DNA from: an uncultured Slackia sp.
GTDB taxonomy: Bacteria; Actinomycetota; Coriobacteriia; Coriobacteriales; Eggerthellaceae
Assembly: GCA_934646845.1 (NCBI GenBank)
Contig: CAKUEV010000090.1
Coordinates: 1-7,133, forward strand
Reading direction: 5' to 3'
Length of the DNA stretch: 7,133 nucleotides
The notes beneath the pieces are model-generated. The model worked only from the letters and a program-made list of their open reading frames with translations. It did no database searches and was not told where the DNA came from. The position numbers were made by a program, and so were the translations under genes. Positions 6,600-7,133 of the stretch are shown here, in pieces; within the stretch, counting starts at the first letter, position 1; every line of letters starts with the position of its first letter.

Positions 6600-6621
6600 T
6601 TCTTCCTTCTATCGAAATGAA

Positions 6622-6655
6622 TTGGACCCTGGCGCGTGGCGTCGCGTGGGGCCAA
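6622..6655 (-). promoter_or_regulatory. Upstream stem-loop in the transporter leader
   Basis: On the minus strand, TTGGCCCC pairs with GGGTCCAA (7 of 8 positions). An inner CGCG/CGCG helix closes the loop ACGCCA. With the two downstream hairpins this makes a three-stem leader between the terminator of the preceding gene and the transporter start. I recognise no known riboswitch consensus in it. Confidence 0.35.
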
Positions 6656-6665
6656 AAGACTTAAG

Positions 6666-6676
6666 GTAATATTTTA
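6666..6676 (-). promoter_or_regulatory. Weak AT-rich promoter candidate for the transporter
   Basis: The minus-strand run TAAAATATTAC offers two overlapping -10-like hexamers (TAAAAT, TATTAC) in the only clearly AT-rich patch upstream of the transporter. It lies just downstream of the bidirectional terminator. No good -35 is present, so this is tentative. Confidence 0.25.
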
Positions 6677-6688
6677 AATCAGCTTTCG

Positions 6689-6716
6689 GAAAAACCCTCC
6701 GACTATCGGGTTTTTC
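6689..6716. terminator. Bidirectional intrinsic terminator between truA and the transporter
   Basis: GAAAAACCC and GGGTTTTTC form a 9-bp stem around a 10-nt loop that itself can pair in part (CCGA with TCGG). A run of five Ts closes the stem on either strand, so it can work in both directions. Here it would mainly end transcripts coming from truA, about 210 nt after its stop. Confidence 0.8.
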
Positions 6717-6787
6717 TCGTAGACGGCACAATACGCCACAGAACAATCGCTTTTGCGTCGCATTCTGAAACGAAACATAGCTAAGCT

Positions 6788-6913
6788 TCAAAATGCCACG
6801 CGCGCAACGAGCGAAGCTCTCGAACGCCCGAAGAAATCGTCACCCAGAAGCACCATGCGGGCAAGCGAAAGCGAAGTCGCCCAAAAGCCCAATATGCAGT
6901 GGGAAATCATCAT
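6788..6913 (-). CDS. Candidate 41-residue ORF after truA, doubtful
   Basis: A short frame starts with two adjacent ATGs 15 nt after the truA stop and ends with TGA before the bidirectional terminator. The product begins MMISHCILGF and has a hydrophobic first third and a basic end (RSRASLVARVAF). GAGGG stands only 1 nt from the first ATG and 4 nt from the second, a poor spacing. I recognise no family, and the frame may be chance. Apart from this, 6717-6928 holds nothing I can name. Confidence 0.12.
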   Translation of the reverse strand: MMISHCILGFWATSLSLARMVLLGDDFFGRSRASLVARVAF

Positions 6914-6928
6914 TCCCTCGTTGCACGA

Positions 6929-7133
6929 TTAACCGCGAATAGGATGCATGTCTTCGGGATATTCAACCTTCCAGAACACTAAACCGGCCGCAGGCGCATT
7001 TTGGCCCGCCGCTCGCCTGTCGCATGCCGCCAGCACATCACCCACCCAGGAGGGCGATTTGCTTCCACGGCCGACTTCCACGAGCGTTCCGACCATCGTA
7101 CGCACCATGGAATGCAGAAACGCGTTGCCCACC
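6929..7133 (-). CDS. truA: tRNA pseudouridine(38-40) synthase, C-terminal part only
   Basis: TruA isomerises uridines 38, 39 and 40 in the anticodon arm of tRNAs. Only the last 67 complete codons are in the window; the 5' part, with the catalytic Asp, lies beyond the right edge. The visible end shows the family's C-terminal block: VGNAFLHSMVRTMVGTLVEV followed by GRGSKSPSW, then ACDRRAAGQNAPAAGLVFWKVEY. The first visible codon, GTG at 7132, is an internal Val, not a start. The stop is TAA at 6931-6929, and a terminator follows about 210 nt later. Confidence 0.95.
   Translation of the reverse strand, partial: VGNAFLHSMVRTMVGTLVEVGRGSKSPSWVGDVLAACDRRAAGQNAPAAGLVFWKVEYPEDMHPIRG

Noticed and set aside
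6800..6830. GTTCGAGAG string resembling a tRNA T-loop (minus strand)
   Set aside because: Flanking bases do not form a T-stem, and no acceptor, D or anticodon arm can be built.
6793..6942. 49-codon plus-strand frame overlapping the 3' end of truA
   Set aside because: Very basic product, no ribosome-binding site, convergent overlap with truA; likely chance.

Overview
This is an ordinary housekeeping stretch of a moderately GC-rich bacterial chromosome (about mid-to-upper 50s % GC, judged by eye). Every gene I can support lies on the minus strand, so transcription runs from high to low coordinates: truA (3' end only), an 11-TM neurotransmitter:sodium symporter (NSS/SNF) family transporter, ychF, recQ, gatC and gatA (gatA runs off the left edge). 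The gatCA pair, the GC content, the extended -10 promoters and the overall feel of the proteins suggest a Gram-positive actinobacterial lineage such as Coriobacteriia/Eggerthellaceae. That placement is a guess from the sequence, not a search result.

Layout. 1-867: gatA, whose start overlaps the gatC stop codon and has an almost perfect Shine-Dalgarno. 867-1175: gatC. 1176-1785: a 610-bp gap holding the gatC leader and promoter, then a striking imperfect inverted-repeat element of about 390 bp (1384-1773) that begins 12 bp after the recQ stop. 1786-3714: recQ, full length with helicase, RQC zinc and winged-helix, and HRDC domains. 3715-3824: a short gap dominated by an intrinsic terminator just ahead of the recQ ribosome-binding site. 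3825-4889: ychF. 4890-5169: a gap with the ychF promoter, nested palindromes and a long-loop terminator for the transporter. 5170-6549: the transporter. 6550-6928: the structured transporter leader, a weak AT-rich promoter candidate, a bidirectional terminator and about 210 bp of otherwise unremarkable sequence. 6929-7133: the truA C-terminus.

How the genes relate. gatC and gatA are translationally coupled subunits of the tRNA-dependent amidotransferase; gatB is expected just off the left edge. truA (tRNA modification), ychF (ribosome-associated ATPase), recQ (DNA repair helicase) and the transporter are functionally independent and are mostly separated by terminators. I found no defence system, CRISPR array, transposase or new multi-gene system. 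The points most worth following up are the 1384-1773 inverted repeat, the tandem hairpins abutting the transporter ribosome-binding site, the unusual Na1-site residues of the transporter, and a promoter motif shared by gatC and ychF.
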